A DNA stretch of 64,000 nucleotides from positions 62,001 to 126,000 of the forward strand of contig NZ_JBKBHT010000005.1 in NCBI RefSeq assembly GCF_046297595.1, in the 5' to 3' direction. Within the stretch, counting starts at the first letter, position 1; each line of letters begins with the position of its first letter. The position numbers were made by a program, and so were the translations under genes. Source of the stretch: Ferrovibrio sp046297595 (GTDB lineage: Bacteria > Pseudomonadota > Alphaproteobacteria > Ferrovibrionales > Ferrovibrionaceae). Below are positions 7,194 to 15,356 of the stretch, in pieces. Under the pieces are notes generated by a model. That model was not told the DNA's origin, did not search any database, and saw only the letters and a list, made by a program, of their open reading frames with translations.

Positions 7194-7835
7194 ATGCTGC
7201 TCACCCTGTTCGACTATCTCGGCACCTTCGTCTTCGCGCTCTCGGGCGCCACGGCCGGCGTACGCCGCCGGCTGGATGTGTTCGGCGTGCTGGTGCTGGC
7301 CTTCGCTGCCGCTTCGGCCGGCGGCATCCTGCGCGATGTGCTGATCGGCGCCCTGCCGCCAGCGGCTTTGCGCGACTGGCCCTATCTGGCGATTGCCGTG
7401 GTCGCCGGGCTGATCGTGTTTTTCTTCCATGCCCAGGTCGAGCGGCTGAAACATCCGGTGCAGATTTTCGATGCGGCCGGCCTGGCGCTGTTCGCCGTGC
7501 TGGGCGCGCAGAAGGCGCTGGTCTACGGGCTCAACCCGCTGGCCGCCGCCTTGCTCGGCACGCTCAGCGGCATCGGCGGCGGCATGGCGCGCGACATCCT
7601 GCTGGCGGAAATCCCCACCGTGCTGCGCGCCGAGGTCTATGCCGTGGCGGCCTTGGCCGGCGCCGCGATGGTGGTGGCGATGGATGCCGCCGGGCTGGAC
7701 CTGCATGCCGGCGTGATCGCCGGCGGCGTGCTGTGCTTCGTGATCCGCATCGCCGCGTTACGCCGTGGCTGGCGGCTCGCGGTCGCCAGTCTCGCTGGGG
7801 CGGAGCCGAAGGACGACGAGGCTCAGAAGCGGTAA
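7194..7835 (+). CDS. TRIC/UPF0126-family membrane protein (YicG-like)
   Basis: A 213-residue polytopic inner-membrane protein with about seven helices in two repeats. The opening LFDYLGTFVFALSGATAGVRRRLDVFGVLVLAF (residues 4-36) and the repeat motifs GGILRDVLIG (43-52) and GGGMARDILL are diagnostic of bacterial TRIC-like proteins, which form homotrimeric cation channels. Lys/Arg residues follow the first helix. Its 3' end overlaps the convergent aldolase gene by 13 bp. The physiological ion is not known. Confidence 0.88.
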   Translation: MLLTLFDYLGTFVFALSGATAGVRRRLDVFGVLVLAFAAASAGGILRDVLIGALPPAALRDWPYLAIAVVAGLIVFFFHAQVERLKHPVQIFDAAGLALFAVLGAQKALVYGLNPLAAALLGTLSGIGGGMARDILLAEIPTVLRAEVYAVAALAGAAMVVAMDAAGLDLHAGVIAGGVLCFVIRIAALRRGWRLAVASLAGAEPKDDEAQKR

Positions 7836-8629
7836 TCCGGCTGCTCGCGGTCGAGCTGGCGTTTGGCCGAGTCCAGATGCAGGCGCGCGGATTCGCGGTC
7901 GCCCTCGCGCATCTGGGCATAGGTCGCCTCGGCGATCTCCTTCGGCACCGGCACCACCTTGCGGCCCGTCGCCATGGCGATGCACTGCACCTGGCAGGCG
8001 CGCTCCAGGTAGTACAGATCGTCCCAGGCCTCGGCGATGGTCGGCGCCAGCACCATCACGCCGTGATGGCGCATGAAGATGATATCGGCGCTGCCGACGC
8101 TGGCGGCGATGCGGTCGCCCTCGGCATGGTCCAGCGCCAGACCGTTATAGTCGCCATCCACCTTGGTGCGGCCGTAGAATTTCAGCGCGGTCTGGCCGGC
8201 GAACACCAAAGGATCGCCTTCGGTCATGCACAGCGCCGTGGCATAGGGCATGTGGGTATGGAAGGCGACGCGGGCACGCGGCACGCGCAGGTGCATGCGG
8301 GCATGGATGAAAAACGCCGTCGCCTCGGGCTGGCCTTGGCCGGCGATCACGTTGCCATGGAAATCGCAGACCAGCAGGCTGGAGGCGCTGACCTCCGAAA
8401 AGGCCTGGCCATAGGGATTGACCAGGAACAGGTCGTCATGGCCCGGCAGCACGGCGGAGAAATGGTTGCAGATGCCCTCATGCATGCCGTGTTTCGCCGC
8501 CATGCGGAAACAGGCGGCGAGGTCGACGCGCGCCTGCCTGATCTCAGGCGTGTTGAGATCGGGACGGTTATGGCCGGTCTGCACGGCAGGGCGGAAATCG
8601 AGGGGGCGAGGATCGAGGGCATGGGCCAT
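7823..8629 (-). CDS. Class II aldolase/adducin-family protein
   Basis: A 268-residue cytoplasmic protein. The fold is marked by CNHFSAVLPGHDDLFLVNPYG (near residue 54), the metal-binding AFHTHMPYATALC (about 122-134) giving the HxH pair, and a distal metal His in IIFMRHHGVMVL. Relatives are L-fuculose-phosphate aldolase and ribulose-5-phosphate 4-epimerase, but many of this length have no known substrate. The ATG at 8629 was chosen because upstream in-frame sequence is not family-like. It is divergent from the frameshifted DJ-1/PfpI gene with 151 bp between. Confidence 0.85.
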   Translation of the reverse strand: MAHALDPRPLDFRPAVQTGHNRPDLNTPEIRQARVDLAACFRMAAKHGMHEGICNHFSAVLPGHDDLFLVNPYGQAFSEVSASSLLVCDFHGNVIAGQGQPEATAFFIHARMHLRVPRARVAFHTHMPYATALCMTEGDPLVFAGQTALKFYGRTKVDGDYNGLALDHAEGDRIAASVGSADIIFMRHHGVMVLAPTIAEAWDDLYYLERACQVQCIAMATGRKVVPVPKEIAEATYAQMREGDRESARLHLDSAKRQLDREQPDYRF

Positions 8630-8780
8630 GGGGCGGCTCCGCAGATAATGGTCGGATAGACTCTGGCACAGCCGCTGTGTGTACGAAAGCGATGGAAATG
8701 CATGGCGACAATTCCGCTGTTGCCGCCATGGCCGGCCTGCGGCAGGGTTGGCAGGGTGATCATCGGATGAGGCCGGAAGA

Positions 8781-9466
8781 ATGTCGCTACAGATCGGTTT
8801 CCTGCTGTTTCCCAACCTGACGCAGCTCGACCTGACCGGGCCGTGGGAGGTGTTTTCCAAGCTGCCCGGCGCCACCAACCACCTGCTGGCACCTACGCTG
8901 GACCCGGTGCGCAGCTCCAGCGCCGGCCTCACCATTCTGCCCACCATGCGCTATGCCGATTGTCCGCAGCTGGACGTGGTCTGCGTGCCGGGCGGGCCGG
9001 GCCATCTGCAGGCCATGGAAGACGCCGCCACGCTGGATTTCCTGAAAGCCCAGGCACCGAACTGCCGCTTCGTCACGGCGGTGTGCACGGGCGCGCTGGT
9101 GTTGGCGGCGGCGGGGCTGCTGCGCGGCTATCGCGCGCCACCACGCACTGGATGTCGCTGCAGCGCCTGGCGGCTTTCGGCGCCACGCCGGTGTCGGAGC
9201 GCGTGGTGATCGACCGCAACCGCGTCACCGGCGGCGGCGTCACGGCGGGTATCGATTTCGGCCTGGCGCTGGTGGCGATGCTGGCGGGCGAGACGCTGGC
9301 GCGCGAAATCCAGCTGCAGATCGAATACGAGCCGCAGCCGCCTTACGGCGGTTCGCCGGCCACGGCCGATCCCGCCATTGTGGCCAGCCTGCGCGGCCGG
9401 CTGGGTGCCTATGCGACGGCGATGGCGGAAACCGATGCGCGGGCGGCGGCGCGGCTGAACGGCTGA
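8781..9466 (+). pseudogene. DJ-1/PfpI (GlxA-like) family gene with a frameshift
   Basis: The first part (8781 to about 9131) encodes a DJ-1/PfpI N-terminal half with VCVPGGPGHLQAM and the nucleophile elbow AVCTGALVLAAAGLL. The frame then shifts. The remainder of the domain (ATTHWMSLQRLAAFG to the end) continues in a different frame to the stop at 9466. The break lies at CGCGCG (9132-9137); removing one CG restores a continuous protein of about 227 residues including the His of the catalytic pair. Unless this is a sequencing error, the product is truncated before the catalytic His. Confidence 0.8.
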
Positions 9467-9481
9467 TCGGGGTCTGCCGGC

Positions 9482-9793
9482 TCAGTTTTTTCCGGTGGCC
9501 TGCTCCTCGCGGGCGGTGATATCGCTGTCGGTGAACAGATACTCGCCAAGCTGCTCGGCGAAATCGGCGTCGTTGCGGCGCAGCCATTCCAGCACCATGG
9601 CGGCATGCTCGATCTCCTCGCGCATGTTGTGCAGCAGGATTTTCTTCAGCGCGGCATCCTCGCAATCGTCGGCGCGCTGGCGATACCAGTCGGCGGCTTC
9701 AAGTTCTTCCATCAGCGAGACGATGGCGTGATGCATGGCAAGGGTTTTTGCGCTCAACCGGTCGCGCGGCGCATGCAGGGTTTCACTGGACAT
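9482..9793 (-). CDS. Encapsulated-ferritin (EncFtn)-like ferroxidase without encapsulin
   Basis: A 103-residue two-helix ferritin-like protein strongly resembling Rhodospirillum rubrum EncFtn, which forms a ferroxidase inside encapsulin shells. The helix-1 signature SLMEELEAADWYRQR (26-40) and helix-2 signature EEIEHAAMVLEWLRRND (59-75) are kept. The expected ferroxidase residues E30, E60 and H63 and the nearby W36 and Y37 are present. Unlike encapsulated cargo, it ends ten residues after YLFTDSDIT and has no LTVGSLR-type targeting peptide. No shell gene lies nearby. CGAGGAA sits 9-10 nt before the ATG at 9793. It is downstream of trkH, 83 bp away. Confidence 0.85.
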   Translation of the reverse strand: MSSETLHAPRDRLSAKTLAMHHAIVSLMEELEAADWYRQRADDCEDAALKKILLHNMREEIEHAAMVLEWLRRNDADFAEQLGEYLFTDSDITAREEQATGKN

Positions 9794-9876
9794 ATTATCT
9801 ATTCCTCGGGATGCGGGTTTCCCGCCATAAACGACCCGAGGCGGCGGCCGGTTCCGCCTGATGGCCGGCAGAAGGC

Positions 9877-11364
9877 CTAGTGCCGCCAGAAGGAGCGGCT
9901 GAAGGGGATCAGCAGGATCAGGATTTCCAGGCGGCCGGCCAGCATGCCGAACGACATCAGCCATTTCACCTCCGTCGGCACGTTCTGGAAGGTGCAGCAG
10001 GGGCCGGAATTGGGGCCCAGGCCGGGGCCGTTATTGCCGATGGCGGTGGCGGCGGCGCCGAGGCTTTCGCGGAAATCGAGGCCGAAGAAACCGATGGCCA
10101 GCGTGAGGCCGATCAGCAGCAGCAGATAGATGAAGATATAGGTGGCAACGCCGGCGCGCACCGCGTCGGGGATGTTTTCACCGTTGAAGGTGACGCGGAA
10201 GGTGCCGTGCGGAAACATCTGGCGGTGCATCTGCGCACGCAGCATCTTCAGCATGGCGAAGATGCGGAACACCTTGATGCCGCCCACGGTGGACCCGGTG
10301 CAGCCGCCGATCAGCATAAGCAGCAGGGCGACCACCTCGGCGAAGCCGCCCCAGGCGGAGAAATCGTGGCTGGTGAATCCGGTGGTGGTGATGGTGGAAA
10401 CGGTGACGAAGACGGCCTGGCGCAACGCGGTCCAGAACGGCGCGTCCTGCTCGATCATGCGCCACAGCACCAGCAGCAGGACGGCGCCGGCGATGATGCC
10501 GAGGAACAGGCGCACCTGGTCGTCGCGGAACAGCCGGTCGGGCCGGCCATAGGCGGCGACGATGTATAGACCGAAGGGCATCGCACCAAGCGTCATGAAG
10601 AGCGCGGCAAGCCATTCGATCGTCGGGCTGTCGAAATAGCCGATGCTGGAATCATGGCTGGAATAGCCACCGGTGGCCAGGGCTGTCATGGCGTGGCCGA
10701 TGGCATCGAAGCCGCTCATGCCGGCAAACCAGAAGCACAGCGCGCAGATCGCGGTGAGCACGGCATAGATGATGGCGATCTGGCTCACCACCTCGGTGAT
10801 GCGCGGCACGAATTTGGTGGAATTCGGCGAGAGGTCGAGGCTGAAGAGCTGCAGGCCGCCGATGCGCAGGAAGGGCAGGGCCAGCACGGCAATGGTGACC
10901 ATGCCGAAGCCGCCGATCCACTGGATCAGAAACCGCCACAGCAGCAGGCCGCGCGGCAGGTCGTCGAGCCCGGCGATCACGGTGGAGCCGGTGGTGGTGA
11001 GGCCCGAGACCGATTCGAATACCGCGTCGGCCAGCGGCAGCTGCAGTTCCGACAGCATGAAGGGCAGGGCGGCGACCAGGCTGACCGTGACCCAGGTCGC
11101 CGGCAGCAGCAGCAGGGTTTCCTTCAGGTTGATCTGCTGGGCGCGGTTATAGGTGGCGATCACGATGCCGGCGCCGACAAACAGCGTGCCGGCGGCGCAG
11201 GTGAGGAACACCGCGTAATCCTCATGGCCGTCGGCCAGGTCGAGCAGCAGCGGCGCCAGCATGGCGATACCGATGCAGCAACTCACCGCGCCGACGAAGA
11301 ACAGGATCGGCGCCAGCCGCACGGCGGTATCGTCGCGACGGGAAGAAAGGGCGGGGCTGCTCAT
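9877..11364 (-). CDS. trkH: TrkH-family potassium uptake protein
   Basis: Membrane pore subunit of a Trk/Ktr-type K+ uptake system, 495 residues with about ten or more helices. The four selectivity-filter loops are visible: LTTTGSTV, ALATGGYS, TTTGFTS and IGNNGPGLG, each with the key glycine. No TrkA gene is adjacent, so the NAD-binding gating partner must be encoded elsewhere. It lies downstream of glnA with the glnA terminator between them, so it probably has its own promoter. Confidence 0.92.
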   Translation of the reverse strand: MSSPALSSRRDDTAVRLAPILFFVGAVSCCIGIAMLAPLLLDLADGHEDYAVFLTCAAGTLFVGAGIVIATYNRAQQINLKETLLLLPATWVTVSLVAALPFMLSELQLPLADAVFESVSGLTTTGSTVIAGLDDLPRGLLLWRFLIQWIGGFGMVTIAVLALPFLRIGGLQLFSLDLSPNSTKFVPRITEVVSQIAIIYAVLTAICALCFWFAGMSGFDAIGHAMTALATGGYSSHDSSIGYFDSPTIEWLAALFMTLGAMPFGLYIVAAYGRPDRLFRDDQVRLFLGIIAGAVLLLVLWRMIEQDAPFWTALRQAVFVTVSTITTTGFTSHDFSAWGGFAEVVALLLMLIGGCTGSTVGGIKVFRIFAMLKMLRAQMHRQMFPHGTFRVTFNGENIPDAVRAGVATYIFIYLLLLIGLTLAIGFFGLDFRESLGAAATAIGNNGPGLGPNSGPCCTFQNVPTEVKWLMSFGMLAGRLEILILLIPFSRSFWRH

Positions 11365-11425
11365 GAGCGCGGAGTGTCGTCGGGCCGTCCCGGCGGGTCA
11401 AGGGGGGCGGGGGACAAACCCGGGC

Positions 11426-11461
11426 AAAAGAAAAGCCCCGCCGGCAGGAACCGGCGGGGCT
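11426..11461 (-). terminator. Rho-independent terminator of the glnBA operon
   Basis: A perfect 11-bp stem, AGCCCCGCCGG (11434-11444) with CCGGCGGGGCT (11451-11461) and a 6-nt loop. On the minus strand it is followed by a U-rich run, from AAAAGAAAA at 11426-11434. It lies 46 bp beyond the glnA stop codon. Confidence 0.9.
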
Positions 11462-11506
11462 CATTGGACTCTCGGCGGTTAGGCCGCGGGCCCAGGGAAG
11501 AGGGTC

Positions 11507-12916
11507 TTAGACCGAGTAGTACATGGAGAATTCGATCGGGTGCGGGGTGTGCTCGAAGGCATACACCTCTTCCCACTTCAGCTCCATGTAGGCGTCGATG
11601 AAGTCGTCGTTGAACACGCCACCGGCCTTCAGGAAGGCGCGGTCCTTGTCCAGGCTCTCCAGGGCTTCGCGCAGCGAACCGCAAACCTGCGGCACCTTGC
11701 TCAGCTCTTCCGGCGGCAGGTCATAGAGGTTCTTGTCCATGGCCGGGCCGGGATGGATCTTGTTCTTGATGCCATCGAGACCGGCCATCAGCATGGCGGC
11801 ATAGGCCAGGTAGGGGTTCGCGCCCGGATCGGGGAAGCGGACCTCGACGCGCTTGGCCTTCTCGCCGGCGCCGAACGGGATGCGGCAGGAGGCCGAACGG
11901 TTGCGCGCCGAATAGGCGAGCAGCACGGGAGCCTCGAAGCCGGGGATCAGGCGCTTGTAGCTGTTGGTCAGCGGGTTGGTGAAAGCGTTCAGCGCCTTGG
12001 CATGCTTGATGATGCCGCCGATGTAGTACAGGGCCAGTTCGCTCAGGCCGGCATACTTGTTGCCGGCGAACAGCGGCTTGCCGCCCTTCCACAGCGACTG
12101 GTGGACGTGCATGCCCGAACCGTTGTCGCCCTTGACCGGCTTCGGCATGAAGGTCGCGGTCTTGCCCCAGGCATGGGCCACGTTGTGCACGCAGTACTTA
12201 TAGATCTGCATGTTGTCGGCGCACTTCAGCAGGGTGCCGAACTTGATGCCCAGCTCGTGCTGGCTGTTCGCCACCTCGTGATGATGCTTCTCGACCGTCA
12301 CGCCCATGGCGGCGATGGTGGAGAGCATCTCCGAACGCAGGTCGCCGCCCTGATCCAGCGGCGCCACCGGGAAGTAGCCGCCCTTGACCGGGGCGCGGTG
12401 GCCCATATTGCCGCCTTCGTAGACCTTGCCCGAATTGTAGTCGCCTTCGATGTCGTCCATGTAGACGAAGGTCTCGTTCATCGAGGTCTTGAAGCGCACG
12501 TCGTCGAACACGAAGAACTCGGCTTCGGGGCCGAAATAGGCGATGTCGGCGGTCTTGCTCGACTTGATGTAGGCTTCGGCGGCCTTGGCGATCGAACGCG
12601 GGCAGCGATTATACGGGGTGCCTTCGCTCGGCTCCAGCACGTCGCAGAACAGGATCGCGGTGGTCTGGGCGGAGAAGGGGTCAAAGGTGAGGCTGTCGAG
12701 GTCCGGCTTCAGCAGCATGTCGGACTCGTTGATCGCCTTCCAGCCGGCGATCGAGGAGCCATCGAACATGATGCCTTCCTTCAGCGTCGGCTCGTCGATC
12801 ATGGTGATGTCGAAAGCGACATGCTGCCACTTGCCGCGCGGGTCGGTGAACCGGAAATCGACGTACTTGGCGTCCTTTTCCTTCAACTGCTTCACAATGG
12901 ATTTTGCATCAGCCAT
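11507..12916 (-). CDS. glnA: Glutamine synthetase type I
   Basis: Makes glutamine from glutamate, ammonia and ATP; a cytoplasmic dodecamer. The 469 residues match the GSI-beta class. MFDGSSIAGW (50-59), the nucleotide and metal region around NGSGMHVHQS, and the adenylylation site Tyr398 in NLYDLPPEE are all present, so GlnE-type covalent control is expected. It is 117 bp downstream of glnB in the same direction, with a strong terminator after it. Confidence 0.97.
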   Translation of the reverse strand: MADAKSIVKQLKEKDAKYVDFRFTDPRGKWQHVAFDITMIDEPTLKEGIMFDGSSIAGWKAINESDMLLKPDLDSLTFDPFSAQTTAILFCDVLEPSEGTPYNRCPRSIAKAAEAYIKSSKTADIAYFGPEAEFFVFDDVRFKTSMNETFVYMDDIEGDYNSGKVYEGGNMGHRAPVKGGYFPVAPLDQGGDLRSEMLSTIAAMGVTVEKHHHEVANSQHELGIKFGTLLKCADNMQIYKYCVHNVAHAWGKTATFMPKPVKGDNGSGMHVHQSLWKGGKPLFAGNKYAGLSELALYYIGGIIKHAKALNAFTNPLTNSYKRLIPGFEAPVLLAYSARNRSASCRIPFGAGEKAKRVEVRFPDPGANPYLAYAAMLMAGLDGIKNKIHPGPAMDKNLYDLPPEELSKVPQVCGSLREALESLDKDRAFLKAGGVFNDDFIDAYMELKWEEVYAFEHTPHPIEFSMYYSV

Positions 12917-13033
12917 GGCTGTTTTCCTGCTGCTTCTTCCCTGGGTTGGTAATGCTCACGGAGAGGCCCCGCGCGGGATACTCGATACGGGGTACTCAAT
13001 GAGATGGAATGACGGGGATGGACTGCCCCGCCG

Positions 13034-13372
13034 TCAGACTGCTTCCGCGCCCTTTTCGCCGGTGCGGATGCGAATCACGTCTTCGACCGTGGAAATGAAA
13101 ATCTTGCCGTCGCCGATCCGGCCGGTGCGTGCGGCCTGGGTGATGGCCTCAACGGCCTTCTCGACCATGCTGTCGTCCAGCACCACCTCGATCTTCACCT
13201 TGGGCAGGAAGTCGACGACGTATTCGGCGCCGCGATAGAGCTCGGTATGGCCCTTCTGGCGGCCGAAGCCCTTGGCCTCGGTCACGGTCAGGCCCTGTAG
13301 GCCGATCTCGTGGAGGGCTTCCTTCACTTCGTCGAGCTTGAAGGGCTTGATGATGGCTTCGATCTTTTTCAT
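13034..13372 (-). CDS. glnB: Nitrogen regulatory protein PII
   Basis: A 112-residue trimeric signal protein that reads 2-oxoglutarate and ATP/ADP and, through uridylylation, controls NtrB and GlnE. The T-loop with the uridylylation site Tyr51 lies in the span 36-57 (GFGRQKGHTELYRGAEYVVDF). The B-loop TGRIGDGKIF and the C-terminal signature are intact. It is first in the glnB-glnA operon, so it is GlnB rather than the amtB-linked GlnK. A sigma-54 type promoter lies about 50 bp upstream. Confidence 0.95.
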   Translation of the reverse strand: MKKIEAIIKPFKLDEVKEALHEIGLQGLTVTEAKGFGRQKGHTELYRGAEYVVDFLPKVKIEVVLDDSMVEKAVEAITQAARTGRIGDGKIFISTVEDVIRIRTGEKGAEAV

Positions 13373-13419
13373 GGGTGCGACAACGCTTTTTGGCCAGAAT
13401 TGAAAGACGGTTGGGAGTA

Positions 13420-13435
13420 TGCACAGGCTGTGCCA
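13420..13435 (-). promoter_or_regulatory. Sigma-54 (RpoN) promoter of glnB
   Basis: The minus strand reads TGGCACAGCCTGTGCA. This matches the -24/-12 consensus TGGCACR-N4-TTGCW at all defined positions but one, with correct GG to GC spacing. The expected start is near 13409, about 37 nt before the glnB ATG. No clear NtrC palindrome was found upstream. Confidence 0.8.
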
Positions 13436-13553
13436 GTGTTAACCAGGGTTTAACCCGCTGGATTCCCGCCGTCAGGTGGGGGCTGTGGATAGGTTTTGGG
13501 CGGTATATGCATCAAAAACAGCCTCAATGATGAAAAAATAAGCTGAAATCTGC

Positions 13554-14741
13554 CTATTGTTTCGGCTTGTTCTGCCCCAGGAAGTTGGCCATCCGCTGTA
13601 ATGCCTCGGAAATCGCCTCATCCGAGGCGGCGAAGGACAGCCGCAGATAGCCCTCGCCATGGCGGCCGAAGCTGGTGCCGGCGATGGTGGCCACCCCGGC
13701 CTGTTCCAGCAGGCCGTCCTGCATCTGGCGCGCGGTCAGGCCCGTGCCGGTGATGTTGGGGAAGGCATAGAAGGCGCCTTCCGGCCGGATGCAGGAGAGG
13801 CCCGGAATCCTGTTCAGCCCGGCGACGCAGAGGTCGCGCCGGCGGCGGAAGGCCAGCCGCATCTGCTCCACGGCATCCTGCGGCCCCTGCAGGGCGGCGA
13901 TGCCGGCATATTGCGTGGCAGCGTTGACGCAGGAATGGGTGTTGATCGCCAGCCTGGTCGCGATCTCGGCCAGCTTGGCGGGCCAGAGGCCCCAGCCCAG
14001 GCGCCAGCCGGTCATGGCATAGGTCTTCGACCAGCCTTCCAGGATGATCAGGCGGTCCTGCAACTGGTCCAGATACGGGATAAAGCTGGCATAGGTGCCG
14101 TCGCCGTCCAGCACCAAGCGGGAATAGATCTCGTCGGCCATGATGGCGACATGGGGGAAGCGCTGCAGCCCCTCGACCAGCTTGCGCACTTCCTCGGCCG
14201 GGGCCACGCCGCCGGTGGGATTGGCTGGCGAGTTCACGATCAGCAGCCGGGTATTCGGCGTGATGCGGGCCAGCAGGTCGTCGGCGCGGAAGGCGAAGCC
14301 ATTCTTTTCCAGCAGCGGATAACCGGCCATCTTCGCGCCGGTGAAATTGACCAGGCTTTCATAGATCGGGAAGCCGGGATCGGGATACATGATCTCGGCG
14401 CCGGGTTCGCCGAACATCATGATGACGGTGGCCATGGTCACCTTGCCGCCGGGCACGATCACGATGCGGTCGGGCGACACGGTGGTTTTGTAGCGCTGCG
14501 CGATCTCGGCGCAGACCGCCTCGCGCAAAGGCAGGATGCCGTTGGCCGGCGTGTAGCCGTGATGGCCGTCGCGCAGGGCCTTGATCGCGGCCTCCACCAC
14601 ATGGGGCGGGGTGGGGAAATCGGGCTGGCCGATGCCGAGGTTGATGATGCTCTTCCCCTGGGCTTCCATGGCCTTGGCGCGCGCCAGAACCTCGAAGGCG
14701 CTTTCCGTGCCCAGTCGCGACATGCACGCGGCAATCTGCAT
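13554..14741 (-). CDS. Class I/II PLP aminotransferase
   Basis: A 395-residue fold-type I PLP enzyme. The cofactor Lys is K239 in EGWSKTYAMTGWRLGW. N174 in NSPANPTGG and D203/Y206 in MADEIYSR hold the cofactor ring. The opening LGIGQPDFPTPPHV (35-48) is typical of the aspartate/alanine transaminase subgroup. The amino donor cannot be told; aspartate, alanine or aromatic substrates all fit. It is 181 bp upstream of glnB in the same orientation but beyond the sigma-54 promoter, so is probably transcribed separately. It is divergent from the NIPSNAP gene. Confidence 0.88.
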   Translation of the reverse strand: MQIAACMSRLGTESAFEVLARAKAMEAQGKSIINLGIGQPDFPTPPHVVEAAIKALRDGHHGYTPANGILPLREAVCAEIAQRYKTTVSPDRIVIVPGGKVTMATVIMMFGEPGAEIMYPDPGFPIYESLVNFTGAKMAGYPLLEKNGFAFRADDLLARITPNTRLLIVNSPANPTGGVAPAEEVRKLVEGLQRFPHVAIMADEIYSRLVLDGDGTYASFIPYLDQLQDRLIILEGWSKTYAMTGWRLGWGLWPAKLAEIATRLAINTHSCVNAATQYAGIAALQGPQDAVEQMRLAFRRRRDLCVAGLNRIPGLSCIRPEGAFYAFPNITGTGLTARQMQDGLLEQAGVATIAGTSFGRHGEGYLRLSFAASDEAISEALQRMANFLGQNKPKQ

Positions 14742-14785
14742 GTACCCCTCCCGTTATATCTCCGGCTGCTTATGACCGGATTCCG

Positions 14786-14819
14786 GCGGCCGGGCAACCG
14801 ATGCGGCCGGGCAACCGAT
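14786..14819 (+). repeat. 17-bp tandem duplication between divergent genes
   Basis: GCGGCCGGGCAACCGAT occurs twice head to tail (14786-14802 and 14803-14819). A degraded third copy follows (GTGGCGGTGCAACAT, 14820-14834). It lies 45 bp upstream of the aminotransferase start and 172 bp upstream of the NIPSNAP gene, a position where copy number could affect either promoter. Confidence 0.85.
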
Positions 14820-14990
14820 GTGGCGGTGCAACATGGCGGCCGGACGCGATGAGCGGCACGCTTTCGGCATGACGTCATGCGCGGCCATCATCAACCCGCG
14901 GGCTTATTCGGGGGCGCGCCGCAGTATGCCTTGCGGGGGCCAGAGGGCTTGCCTAGTGTCCTCGTCATTATAAAGAGGAAACCCGCAAAA

Positions 14991-15314
14991 ATGCTGCTCG
15001 ACGTCCGCACCTATACCTGCCGGCCCAGCACCATCAAGCTGCAGCTTGAAATGTACGAGAAGCTCGGCTTCAAGCCGCAGACGCGCCATCTGGGCCAGCC
15101 TGTCGCCTTCCTGGTCACCGAGACCGGCCCGATCAACACCTATATCCATATCTGGGCCTACGAGAGTGCCGGCGACCGCGAAACGAAGCGCGCCGCCATG
15201 CAGGCCGATCCCGAGTGGCAGGCCTATCTGAAGGCCAGCGCCGAGGCCGGCTACCTGGTCAACCAGCAGAACCAGCTGATGACCCCAGCGGCCTTCGCGC
15301 CGATCAAGCGCTAA
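14991..15314 (+). CDS. NIPSNAP-family protein
   Basis: A 107-residue ferredoxin-like (dimeric alpha/beta barrel) protein. LLDVRTYTCRPSTIKLQLEMYEKLG opens the domain, and the IHIWAYESAGDRETKRAAMQADPEWQAYL block (about residues 51-80) is characteristic. Bacterial members have no settled function. The ATG at 14991 is preceded by AAAGAGGAAA; starting upstream would add unrelated residues. It is followed 42 bp later by a ThDP-dependent enzyme on the same strand, probably an operon. Confidence 0.85.
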   Translation: MLLDVRTYTCRPSTIKLQLEMYEKLGFKPQTRHLGQPVAFLVTETGPINTYIHIWAYESAGDRETKRAAMQADPEWQAYLKASAEAGYLVNQQNQLMTPAAFAPIKR

Positions 15315-15356
15315 GCCATTTCCCTCCGTCAGAGCAAACCAGCAGAGAGTAGAGTC

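Noticed and set aside
5190..7706. Long open frame of more than 800 codons on the minus strand
   Set aside because: It lies opposite the DEAD-box helicase and TRIC genes and its translation is rich in His, Gln, Arg and Gly without any domain, which is a by-product of high GC3 in the real genes.
9482..9964. Longer version of the ferritin-like protein starting near 9964
   Set aside because: The extra 57 residues overlap the end of trkH and are Pro/Arg-rich; the ATG at 9793 has a good ribosome site and matches EncFtn length.
9482..11364. An encapsulin operon around the EncFtn-like gene
   Set aside because: No encapsulin (HK97-fold) gene is present on either side; the neighbours are trkH and the DJ-1/PfpI gene.
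14941..14990. Sigma-70 promoter for the NIPSNAP gene
   Set aside because: A TATAAA sequence exists at 14969 but no -35 box lies at suitable spacing.
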